Shown here one piece after another: positions 1 to 7,506 of a stretch of DNA of 32,704 nucleotides. Location: NCBI RefSeq assembly GCF_022829585.1, contig NZ_JAKSYC010000058.1, positions 1 to 32,704 of the forward strand, in the 5' to 3' direction. Below the pieces are notes generated by a model that did not search any database, was not told where the DNA came from, and saw nothing but the letters and a program-made list of their open reading frames with translations. The stretch's first letter is position 1. Each line of letters opens with the position of its first letter. This stretch comes from Methylobacterium sp. J-026 (lineage in GTDB: Bacteria; Pseudomonadota; Alphaproteobacteria; Rhizobiales; Beijerinckiaceae). The position numbers and the translations under genes were made by a program.

Positions 1-141
1 GTCAGCGCCTACAACTTCGCCCGCCGCCTCAAGACCCTGCGCGGCCTCACGCCCTACGAAGCCATCTGCAAGGCATGGTCGGCCGAGCCCAGCCGCTTCA
101 GGTCAGACCCGCTCCACCAAATGCCGGGACCAAACATCTAG
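1..141 (+). CDS. IS481 family transposase, C-terminal fragment
   Basis: Frame 1 is open from the first base to the TAG at 139-141 (46 residues visible). It contains YNFARRLKTLRGLTPYE followed by a CKAW motif and ends in PGPNI. This arrangement is characteristic of the extreme C-terminus of IS481-type (rve/DDE) transposases, downstream of the catalytic glutamate. The catalytic core lies outside the window, so activity cannot be judged. The last 44 bases overlap antisense with the end of the GGDEF/EAL gene. Confidence 0.75.
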   Translation, partial: VSAYNFARRLKTLRGLTPYEAICKAWSAEPSRFRSDPLHQMPGPNI

Positions 142-198
142 CCGGGCATGCCGGCGGCAAGGCTGTGGGAGGCTTTCTCCGACGCTTAGGTGTGGACA
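1..198 (+). mobile_element. 3' end of an IS481-type insertion sequence
   Basis: The first 141 bases encode the C-terminus of an IS481-type transposase and the element continues off the left edge of the window. A plausible outer end is the TGTGGACA at 191-198, since IS481 ends usually read TG...CA, but the other end is outside the window so the terminal inverted repeat and target duplication cannot be confirmed. The inferred end lies inside the opposite-strand GGDEF/EAL reading frame that stops at 98, which suggests insertion into the 3' end of that gene. Confidence 0.5.
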
Positions 199-3100
199 AC
201 GAAGGTGTCGAACTGGCTGCAACTGAGCCCGCTTGGGCAGACAGAACGTAGGCTTGCGCGTCCTGCGGTGATAACGGTCGGCTGAATAGAAAACCTTGCA
301 CCTGCGTACAGCCCTCTCGGCGCACAAGGTCAAGCTGCTCGGCCGTCTCGACACCTTCAGCAACGATGCCCATGCCAAGCCGCTCGCCGATGCTGACGAC
401 CGCCCGCACGATTGCCGCCGCATCCGGGTCGGTGATGTCGCGGATGAAGGTTCGGTCGATCTTGATCTTGTCGAAGGGGAAGCGCCGCAGGTAGCCCAAC
501 GACGAGTAACCAGTACCGAAATCGTCGAGCGCGATGATGACTCCGAGCGCTCGCAGTCGGTGGAGGCACGCAATCACGGCATCACCATCCTGCATCAGCA
601 CGCTCTCGGTCACCTCCAACTTCAGTCGGTGAGCGGGCAATCCCGTTTTCGCCAGGGCGAAGAGCACGGCCTCCTCAAGCCCGCTGCGGAACTGTACGGC
701 CGACACGTTGACGCCGACCCGCAACACTTCAGGCCAGCTCAGCGCCTCACGGCAGGCCTCCCGCAGTGCCCAGGCGCCCAGCGGTATGATCAGCCCATTC
801 TCTTCCGCCAGCGGTATGAACTCACCAGGCGAGATCTCACCGCGAACTGGATGAGACCAGCGCATCAGCGCCTCCAGGCTGACCACTTTACCGGTCGCCG
901 CGTCTACGACCGGTTGGTACATTAGGCGGAACTCACCGCGCCGGATCGCCTCCTTCATGTCCAACCCAAGCTGCCCACGCGTGGCAACGCGGGCTCCGAC
1001 GTCCGGGCAGAATGTACGGTAGGTGTTGCGACCGCCGGCCTTGGCTTCGTAGAGGGCCATGTCCGCGCGCTTGAACAGCTCGTCCGCATCGCCGTCGTTC
1101 TCTGAGGCGACCGTAATGCCGACACTGACGCCGACCTCGACCGCTTGTCCGTCAAGGAAGATCGGCTCGCCCACAGCTGCAATCAGACGCTCGGCGAGGG
1201 AAGGCGCCGTAGACTCCTCGTCGAGATAGGCGAGAACGATCGCGAACTCGTCCCCGCCGAGGCGGGCAACGGTATCGTAGGGTCGCAGTACCGACTGCAT
1301 TCGCTCAGCTACGACGCGCAAGAGAACGTCGCCAGCCGGATGACCGAGACTATCGTTGATCGACTTGAACCGGTCGAGGTCACAAGCGAGCACAGCGAAG
1401 GAGCTGTGCGTATGCGTAGCATGCGCGATGGCTTGGTCGAGGCGGTCGCGGAACAGAGCTCGATTGGGCAGACCCGTGAGCGTATCGTGCAGGGCCATAT
1501 GGCGGATTCGCTCTTCCGCTTCTCGGCGAGCCGTCACATCGCGAAGTACGGCGACATAGCCATTTGGCTGAGTTTTATGCTCATCGTATAGCAGGCTAGC
1601 AGACGTCTCGATCCAGATGTAACTACCACCTTTGTGAAGATGCCGAAGGCAGAAAGTTGGTCGCCTGTTATCACCGCTTAATAGTTGTGACCAATTCTCA
1701 TTGAAGACATTAACATCGTCGGGGTGGATCATATCTAATGGATTTGTTCCAATTAATTCCCTGGGTTCGTAACCAAGAACTTCAAGTGAAGCAGCGGAAA
1801 CATAAGTACGAAGGATTTTGGGGCTGCCTAAAATGAGGACATCGCTCGCGTTTGCTGCGAGAAGGCGGAAGCGCCTCTCGCTTTCCTGTTCTGCGGCTTC
1901 AGCGGCGCGGTACGCGGTCATGTCGGTGAAGGTGCGCACCATACCTCCTCCAGGCAGCGGGAGCGTGCGAACCTGGAGCACCGTGCCATCTGGGCGGGTG
2001 CGCTCGTAATCTGGGACACAATTCTTAGGATCACCGTGCTCCAACCAATGCCTCAGATGATCCGGTAAGTGACTGAACTCACCCTGATCTCGCTGATAGA
2101 TGCGGACACGATCGAACGGCATCCCATCCTCAAGCAGCTCCTCGGGTATCCCAAGCAGCTTGGCGACGCGACGATTACAGACTCGCACGCGATCATCCGC
2201 GTCGGTCATAATCAAACCCTGATCCATATGCTCCAGCGTCATCCCCAGGAGCGCTTCTGAAGCATGGAGTCGGTCCTCAGAACGCATCAGGTCCGTCACG
2301 TCGAGGGTGATACCGCTCGCTGTTACTGCGCGGCTCGTTGCATCCCGCGTAGTACGCCCGTGGACTACGACGTCCCGCACTTCACCATCCGGCCGCAAGA
2401 TACGACCGCGCCGGGTGAACCCACCCGCTGGCCCGTCTGCTTTGTCATCAGCTCGGGGTATGGCTTTCCGGATATCCTCCTGCTCGCTTGGGTGGTAGCA
2501 GGCGATATGCTGCTCTAGGTCTAGGACTTGCTCGGCGAAATCCTCCCGACCGAGCAACTGCCCCATGCCGTTCGACCAGATGACGGTGCCCTGTGCGGGC
2601 TGGATTGTCCATCGTCCGAAGCCTGCAGCCTCTTCGGCGAAGCGCTCGCCCTCGTGCGCTTCCTCCAGCAACGTTTGCTGATGTACGGCTAGCGCCTCGC
2701 TCCGATTGCGCCGGTCGATCTCGGCTCGAAGAGATGCGCTGGCTTCCTCTGCCTTCAGCAGTGCCAATGTCGTCTCGTTCTGTGCACGACGCCCGCGCAG
2801 GATAGCCTCGACCAGCATCGCCAGATCATGCAATTGCCGCCGCTCGTCAGCCCCGAAGCCGTGGCGCGGCGCTGTGTCGGCAATACAGACGGTGGCACCA
2901 TCTTCACCGTCCCCAAGAACGATCGGAACCCCAGCATAGAAGCGCAGAAACGGCTCGCCGATTACGAACGGATTGGCGGCAAAGCGCGGATCTTCGTGGG
3001 TGTCGGGGATGACGAGAGGTTGGTACACCACTCCGAGGATCGTGACGGCACAGAAGGCTACGGAGCGCGGCGTCGTGAGTATCTCCAATCCTTCGCGAGC

Positions 3101-3265
3101 GAGGATCCTCTGACACTCAGCATCGAGACGTGAGACGAAGGCGTAGCGCGTGCCGAAGAGTGCGGTGGCGGTTCGGCAGATGGCATCGAGTTGCGGATCC
3201 CCTTGGACATCCGAAGTAATGAGGTCAGAAACCAGTTCGGAAGGTACGCTGGGGAGGTTCGGCAT
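98..3265 (-). CDS. GAF-PAS-PAS-PAS-GGDEF-EAL cyclic di-GMP enzyme
   Basis: This 1055-residue cytoplasmic signalling protein is predicted to make and/or degrade cyclic di-GMP under control of several sensory modules. It has an N-terminal GAF domain (about 20-155, with the DPRFAANPFV and RFYAGVPI signature), a linker helix (160-205), three PAS domains (about 210-330, 340-455, 465-585), GGDEF (about 590-745, GGDEF at 670-674) and EAL (about 765-1015, EAL at 798-800, DDFGTGYSS, VAEGVE). Both catalytic motifs are intact, so either activity is possible. No membrane segment is seen. The ATG start at 3265 fits the family. The third PAS domain is encoded by clearly AT-richer DNA than its flanks. The last ~32 residues (Arg/Lys/Pro-rich) are not EAL-like and appear to be read from the end of the IS481 element. 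Confidence 0.9.
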   Translation of the reverse strand: MPNLPSVPSELVSDLITSDVQGDPQLDAICRTATALFGTRYAFVSRLDAECQRILAREGLEILTTPRSVAFCAVTILGVVYQPLVIPDTHEDPRFAANPFVIGEPFLRFYAGVPIVLGDGEDGATVCIADTAPRHGFGADERRQLHDLAMLVEAILRGRRAQNETTLALLKAEEASASLRAEIDRRNRSEALAVHQQTLLEEAHEGERFAEEAAGFGRWTIQPAQGTVIWSNGMGQLLGREDFAEQVLDLEQHIACYHPSEQEDIRKAIPRADDKADGPAGGFTRRGRILRPDGEVRDVVVHGRTTRDATSRAVTASGITLDVTDLMRSEDRLHASEALLGMTLEHMDQGLIMTDADDRVRVCNRRVAKLLGIPEELLEDGMPFDRVRIYQRDQGEFSHLPDHLRHWLEHGDPKNCVPDYERTRPDGTVLQVRTLPLPGGGMVRTFTDMTAYRAAEAAEQESERRFRLLAANASDVLILGSPKILRTYVSAASLEVLGYEPRELIGTNPLDMIHPDDVNVFNENWSQLLSGDNRRPTFCLRHLHKGGSYIWIETSASLLYDEHKTQPNGYVAVLRDVTARREAEERIRHMALHDTLTGLPNRALFRDRLDQAIAHATHTHSSFAVLACDLDRFKSINDSLGHPAGDVLLRVVAERMQSVLRPYDTVARLGGDEFAIVLAYLDEESTAPSLAERLIAAVGEPIFLDGQAVEVGVSVGITVASENDGDADELFKRADMALYEAKAGGRNTYRTFCPDVGARVATRGQLGLDMKEAIRRGEFRLMYQPVVDAATGKVVSLEALMRWSHPVRGEISPGEFIPLAEENGLIIPLGAWALREACREALSWPEVLRVGVNVSAVQFRSGLEEAVLFALAKTGLPAHRLKLEVTESVLMQDGDAVIACLHRLRALGVIIALDDFGTGYSSLGYLRRFPFDKIKIDRTFIRDITDPDAAAIVRAVVSIGERLGMGIVAEGVETAEQLDLVRREGCTQVQGFLFSRPLSPQDAQAYVLSAQAGSVAASSTPSLSTPKRRRKPPTALPPACPARCLVPAFGGAGLT

Positions 3266-3280
3266 CGGCGGCTCGGCACA

Positions 3281-3337
3281 ACTCGATCGAGTGCGATTAT
3301 TCCCACCTGTTATTAATAAACCGCTCGCTTAGCGAGC
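3281..3337. promoter_or_regulatory. Palindromes in the upstream region of the GGDEF/EAL gene
   Basis: Two inverted repeats lie just upstream of the start at 3265. ACTCGATCGAGT (3281-3292) is a perfect 12-bp palindrome, and GCTCGC-TTA-GCGAGC (3323-3337) is a perfect 6-bp stem with a 3-base loop. Between them is AT-rich DNA (TTATTAATAAA, about 3310-3320). They could be operator sites or 5'-UTR structure; no protein can be assigned. Confidence 0.4.
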
Positions 3338-3477
3338 CTTTGGAAGCAGATGCATATTCTAGATGGAAATTAAGGCAAATTAATAAATCCTTGACTGTAG
3401 ATGAATGTCTAAAGCGGAATGCCGTTATTGCCTAGGGCAGAAGGGCTTTCGGGATCAACGCCGGGTTGCTACTTCGA

Positions 3478-3759
3478 CTATAAGTATGAAGACGCAGACC
3501 GCACCAACCGCCGAAGCGCTCGCACAATCGCGTCCCGCTCAACGTGGAAGCGCTCCGGGCCCCGATGCGACGGCAGGAGCTGCCGGTCCCGATCGGCGAG
3601 CGCGTCGAGCTCCGGCGACAGAATTGCGCAGCGGTCGGGCCGGCTGGTCTCGCAGGGCAGGCGGGCGCGGGCCCGACGCTCCTTCGTGGCAAACGTGCCG
3701 AAGTCGCACAGCTCCACGCGGTCACTGTCCGCCAGGGCCTCTGTCATCCTGTAGAGGAT
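3478..3759 (-). pseudogene. Degraded HU/IHF-family DNA-binding protein remnant
   Basis: The frame reads ILYRMTEALADSDRVELCDF followed by GTFATKERRARA, which matches the middle of IHF/HU proteins (family pattern: ...A.GDRVELRGFGTF..K.R.AR.GRNP.TGE). After this the conserved DNA-binding arm (RNPRTGE) is only faintly recognisable (RLPCET), and the remaining C-terminal sequence does not resemble the family. The N-terminal dimerisation helices are also absent. I therefore call it a decayed fragment rather than a working gene. It stands alone in a gene-poor gap near the IS element. Similarity is by eye only; a short orphan gene borrowing the fold is an alternative. Confidence 0.4.
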
Positions 3760-4121
3760 GGCCGAGGGTGACGGGCAGCTGACTTTCCAGGAGTGCCGCC
3801 ACCAAAGTCGGAAGTCCGATCCGAACATAGTCCGCATCTTCTCGCGGGAATGGCTGCAATGGCCCCGGCGGGGAGGCGAGACACGGCCCCGGCGCTGTTG
3901 GGCGTCATAGGGTGCAAAAGCGTGCGCTCCACGGATATGGGAGATCCACACAGGCAGGCTATGGAGGCGGAATCGGAGAAGGGCTGCCGACGAGCGGTGG
4001 GCGACCTCAACCGATCAGACCGTGCGAAAATCCGCGTGGGTGGTGGAGGCGGCCGAGCCATGCAGTGAGGGTCTGCGGGTGTTCGATAAGGCGGACGCAG
4101 AACCAACGAGGACAGATGATC

Positions 4122-4589
4122 TCAGACAGCGAAGTGGTGTGCCGGCTCATCCGAACGTGGTTCAGATCGAACCAGGGCAGCCATGAGCTTCATCGCCGCG
4201 GCTGCGGCATCAGCCAATTCGGCATCGTGCTTCAAACCGTAGAGCGCGGCTTCGGCAACTGCGGTCGGCACTAGATGGCTCATCGACCTCTCGCCGAAGG
4301 CTAGTTCCAGAACGGGTCCGCATTCGACGACCTCGATGTTGCTGTGCCGCAAGTCGCAGCAAATCCGATCGAAGGTTGCTTCCACGGCCGATGCCGGCCC
4401 CTCCAGGGCTTGTATGAAGAACAATCCTGTGAACATCAGCGCGCCCGTAATGCCGGCTTCGGCATTAAGTCGACGCGACACGGTCAGAATTTGATCGATG
4501 CGCCGCCGCACCTCCTCGGGCGTTCCGTCGGTCGAACAGCGGCTCCGGTAGACCAGCCGGAACAGGTCGGTGTGGTCCGCCGGAGTCAT
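4122..4589 (-). CDS. BLUF-domain blue-light sensor protein
   Basis: This 155-residue protein is a short BLUF photoreceptor, which binds FAD and responds to blue light by hydrogen-bond rearrangement around the flavin. The key residues are present: Tyr14 in RLVYRS, Asn42 in LNAEAGITGA and Gln60 in FIQALEG, with RICCDLRH in the usual place. The usual Trp of the C-terminal (F..WSM) segment is Arg101 (FGERSM), while Met103 is kept. After the domain (about 8-105) comes a ~50-residue alanine-rich helical tail with no effector domain. Its ATG overlaps the TGA of the upstream MHYT-GGDEF-EAL gene in an ATGA arrangement, so the two are probably translationally coupled and the sensor likely acts on that enzyme. 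The partner assignment is inference from gene order. Confidence 0.88.
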   Translation of the reverse strand: MTPADHTDLFRLVYRSRCSTDGTPEEVRRRIDQILTVSRRLNAEAGITGALMFTGLFFIQALEGPASAVEATFDRICCDLRHSNIEVVECGPVLELAFGERSMSHLVPTAVAEAALYGLKHDAELADAAAAAMKLMAALVRSEPRSDEPAHHFAV

Positions 4590-6955
4590 GCCGCCTCACG
4601 CGCGTTGACGAACGTGTCGACGAAGGACACGAATTCCGCCGCGGGCAGTGGGCGGCTGACATGGTAGCCCTGCACTTGATCGCAGCCCGCCTCGGCTGAA
4701 AACGCGAATTGCTCCGCGGTCTCGACCCCCTCGACCGTGATCGCCATGCCAAGGCACGAGCCCATTGTGATGATCGCCCGGACGATCGCGGCGCTCTCGG
4801 GGTCGCCCGGGAGCTGGCGCACGAAGGACTGGTCGACCTTGATTTTGTCGAACGGGAACCGGCGGAGATAGCTGAGCGAGGAGTACCCCGTCCCGAAATC
4901 ATCCATCGAAATGCTGACCCCCGCCGCCCGCAGGCGGTTCAGGGTGGCCAGTGTGCGCTCCTCGTCGGCCAGCAGGACGCCCTCGGTGATCTCCAGTTCG
5001 AGCCGGTCCGCGGCGAGGCCGGAGGCGGCGAGCGCTGCCCGCACGGTCTCGGAGAGGCGCAGGTCCCGGAACTGCGCGGGCGAGAGGTTGACGGCGACCC
5101 GAATGTGCGAGGGCCAGAGGGTTGCCTGCGTGCAGGCCGTGCGCAGGACCCATTGTCCGAGCGGTCCGATGAGACCGGTCTCCTCGGCGAGCGGAATGAA
5201 GTCGGCGGGCGAGACGAGGCCTCGCTCGGGATGGCGCCACCGCACCAGGGCTTCGGCGGCGGTAATCCGGCCAGAGCGCGCATCGACCAGCGGCTGGTAG
5301 TGCAGCTCGAATTCCTGCACGGCGATCGCCCGGCGCAGGTCCGCCTCCAGGCCGCGCCGGGCCTGCATGCGCGCGTCCAGCGCTGGCTCGAACCGACGGA
5401 AAGTGCCCTTGCCGTCAGTCTTGGCCTTGTAGAGCGCGAGGTCGGCGTTGCGCAGAAGCTGGCTCGGCTCGGTGCCGTCCACCGGTGCGAGCGCGGCGCC
5501 GACCGAGGCCCCGACATTGATCAATTGGCCATCGATCAGGAAAGGGCGCCCAATCAGCTCGACAATGCGCGCGGCGAGCGCCTGCACCGCCTCAGGGCTG
5601 GCCCCGTCGACCTGCAGCACCGCGAACTCGTCACCACCGAGGCGAGCGACCACGTCGTGCTCGGCCAGTGCCGCCTTGAGACGCCGGGCCGCCTTGCGCA
5701 ACAGAGCATCGCCCAAGCCGTGCCCGAGGGTGTCGTTTACTAATTTGAACCGGTCGAGATCGAGGATGAGGACCGCGAAGCCCCGATCGTGCGTCCGGTA
5801 GGCCATGGCATGGCGCGCCAGCAGGTCGTGGAAATGCACACGATTGGGCAAGCCGGTCAGCGCGTCTGAATAAGCCAGGGTGCGCATCTTAGACTCAGTT
5901 TGTAGGCGCTCCCTTTGGTCGCGGATGGCGAGCACGGTCTGTGGCTTGTTGCCGAGCGGGACCTCGCTGCGCAGGACGCGCACCGGCACGCGTTGCCCAT
6001 CGGCACCGACCAGTTCTGCCTCCCGTTCCTCGCGCAGGGGAAGATCCGCGATGGCGAGGCCGGGAAGAAGCTCGGACAGGCGACGACCGTTCAGCTGCCC
6101 AGCGCTGAGGCCTGACAGCCGCTCCAAGCTCCGGTTGGCCGTAGTGATCACCTCACCATGGCAGACCGCGAGTCCTTCGACTGCGAGGTTCGCCAGTTCG
6201 CGGAGGCGCTGTTGGTCGCGCCGCGCTTGAGCCCTAGCATTCAGAGTGAGGCGCAGCCCGACCACGGCCAGCGCCAGCAGGCCGAGGGATACGCCCGCTA
6301 CTACCGGTGCGAGGATGTCAGGTGGAACAGCGCGCGGCGGGAGCGAGCGCTCAGGATCGAAGGTCAGCGTCATGGCCGCCATGCCGCAGAAGTGGAGGAC
6401 GCCGATCGCGGCGACCAACAGCGGCGCCCCGGCGCGTCTCAGATCGCGGCGGCGCTCCCCCGTCACGACCATGGCCGCGCCGAACATGAGCAGGCTCGTC
6501 GGGATGGACACCGACAGCAGGAGCGGATCCCACGCGACGGTACCGGCGATCAGGTATGAAGCTTCTCCCAGGTAGTGCAGCGCGACGATGCTGCCGCCGA
6601 GGAGGAGGCCGATGAGGAAACGATGGCTTCTCCTGCGTTGGCCGATCGCGAGCGCGACGCTGATCCCGATGCCGGCGATGGCGACCAGGAGCGATAGGGC
6701 AGTGAGATAGGGATCGAACCCCGCGGGCATGCCTGGTCGGAAAGCCAGCAGCCCGATCATGTGAGTCGCCCAGGCGGTACAGCCTGAGGCGACGATGCTG
6801 GCACCAGCCCAAAGCGCGGCGGACCGGCCTTCGGAGCGCGCCGCGTGGGTCGCAACCGAAAACGAGCCATATACGCCGATGACGCAAACGCCAGCGGCGA
6901 GTAGGATTAAGCCATGATCGTGCGCCTGGGTAAGGCACGTGTAAACAGATCGCAT
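4586..6955 (-). CDS. MHYT-PAS-GGDEF-EAL membrane cyclic di-GMP enzyme
   Basis: This is a 789-residue membrane-bound diguanylate cyclase/phosphodiesterase. The first ~240 residues form a seven-helix MHYT domain with its three conserved motifs (ATHMIG, ALHYLGE, LHFCGM), a module proposed to bind copper and sense O2, CO or NO. A PAS domain (about 255-365) follows, then GGDEF (GGDEF at about 440-444, RLGGDEF) and EAL (EAL at about 568-570, DDFGTGYSS, VEGVETAEQ). Both enzymatic motifs are intact. I chose the ATG at 6955, preceded by GGAG at a good distance, over an in-frame TTG 21 bases upstream. The TGA overlaps the ATG of the BLUF gene, so the pair forms an operon that could combine gas/redox and blue-light input into cyclic di-GMP output. 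Confidence 0.92.
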   Translation of the reverse strand: MRSVYTCLTQAHDHGLILLAAGVCVIGVYGSFSVATHAARSEGRSAALWAGASIVASGCTAWATHMIGLLAFRPGMPAGFDPYLTALSLLVAIAGIGISVALAIGQRRRSHRFLIGLLLGGSIVALHYLGEASYLIAGTVAWDPLLLSVSIPTSLLMFGAAMVVTGERRRDLRRAGAPLLVAAIGVLHFCGMAAMTLTFDPERSLPPRAVPPDILAPVVAGVSLGLLALAVVGLRLTLNARAQARRDQQRLRELANLAVEGLAVCHGEVITTANRSLERLSGLSAGQLNGRRLSELLPGLAIADLPLREEREAELVGADGQRVPVRVLRSEVPLGNKPQTVLAIRDQRERLQTESKMRTLAYSDALTGLPNRVHFHDLLARHAMAYRTHDRGFAVLILDLDRFKLVNDTLGHGLGDALLRKAARRLKAALAEHDVVARLGGDEFAVLQVDGASPEAVQALAARIVELIGRPFLIDGQLINVGASVGAALAPVDGTEPSQLLRNADLALYKAKTDGKGTFRRFEPALDARMQARRGLEADLRRAIAVQEFELHYQPLVDARSGRITAAEALVRWRHPERGLVSPADFIPLAEETGLIGPLGQWVLRTACTQATLWPSHIRVAVNLSPAQFRDLRLSETVRAALAASGLAADRLELEITEGVLLADEERTLATLNRLRAAGVSISMDDFGTGYSSLSYLRRFPFDKIKVDQSFVRQLPGDPESAAIVRAIITMGSCLGMAITVEGVETAEQFAFSAEAGCDQVQGYHVSRPLPAAEFVSFVDTFVNAREAA

Positions 6956-7274
6956 ACCAAGCTCCGGGGTCTGCAATCTAAGCTTGAACAGTTAATCAAT
7001 GTGTAGGAACCTGGCAGAATATAACGTGTGCGGCAATTTCGAAGCTGCGCTGTACTCTAACCCACCTACGTCAACGTTAACTCAATTTGCAACACCGCTG
7101 GTCTTTTATCAGCTGTGCCTGAGAAGGCTACGTTACCGTATGGTCGTGTGACGGTCGGTGCAGGAGCGGAACTGGACACCGCAGGCGCCGGCTCAAGGCA
7201 TATCTATGCAGTCAGACCCCTCAATTAGCCTTGCCTAGCCCGAAGGTGCGAGCGGCTTTCGCCATGCGAGTGAG
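6956..7274. other. AT-rich intergenic region upstream of the MHYT gene
   Basis: This ~320-base gap holds the upstream region of the MHYT-BLUF operon and the downstream end of the chemoreceptor operon. It contains GTTAATCAAT (6991-7000) and a near-palindrome GTCAACGTTAAC at about 7069-7080. No gene, RNA or convincing promoter could be assigned. Confidence 0.4.
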
Positions 7275-7499
7275 CTAAGCAAGATCCAGTTCCATGCCAT
7301 CGACTTCGAGCTGGTCGCAGAGACCGGCAAGCTCCGGACGCAACGCTGCGGTCATCGTTTCCAGCGACTCTCCCTTTGCGCGGATCTGTGCCCCGCGGGG
7401 GCCGAGATTCACCCCTTCGGCGATGGCGCCGGCCAGGGCTGCCCTGAGACCCTGAACCTCATCAAACGGAACGATGTAACAGGGTCCCACAGGGCTCAT
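7275..7499 (-). CDS. Small protein co-transcribed with a chemoreceptor
   Basis: This 74-residue protein begins MSPVGPCYIVPFDEVQGLRA and ends in an acidic MELDLA tail. I do not recognise a domain. It looks like a real gene: the ATG at 7499 lies 7 bases downstream of the chemoreceptor stop codon and codon use is GC-ending. There is no signal peptide or membrane segment. The position implies a role linked to the receptor, such as an adaptor or modulator, but that is only inference from the operon. Confidence 0.6.
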   Translation of the reverse strand: MSPVGPCYIVPFDEVQGLRAALAGAIAEGVNLGPRGAQIRAKGESLETMTAALRPELAGLCDQLEVDGMELDLA

Positions 7500-7506
7500 C
7501 GTCGCC

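Larger units (their letters stand above)
3266..4121. other. Gene-poor gap between the GGDEF/EAL gene and the BLUF gene
   Basis: This ~850-base stretch holds the upstream region of the 3265 gene and a degraded HU/IHF-like remnant (3478-3759). The other short reading frames on both strands show no recognisable domain or consistent codon bias. I see no other gene in it. Confidence 0.5.

Noticed and set aside
3405..3782. Plus-strand frame with a CRYC motif near its start
   Set aside because: It has no ribosome site, a shuffled low-complexity sequence after 30 residues, and it is antisense to the HU/IHF-like remnant.
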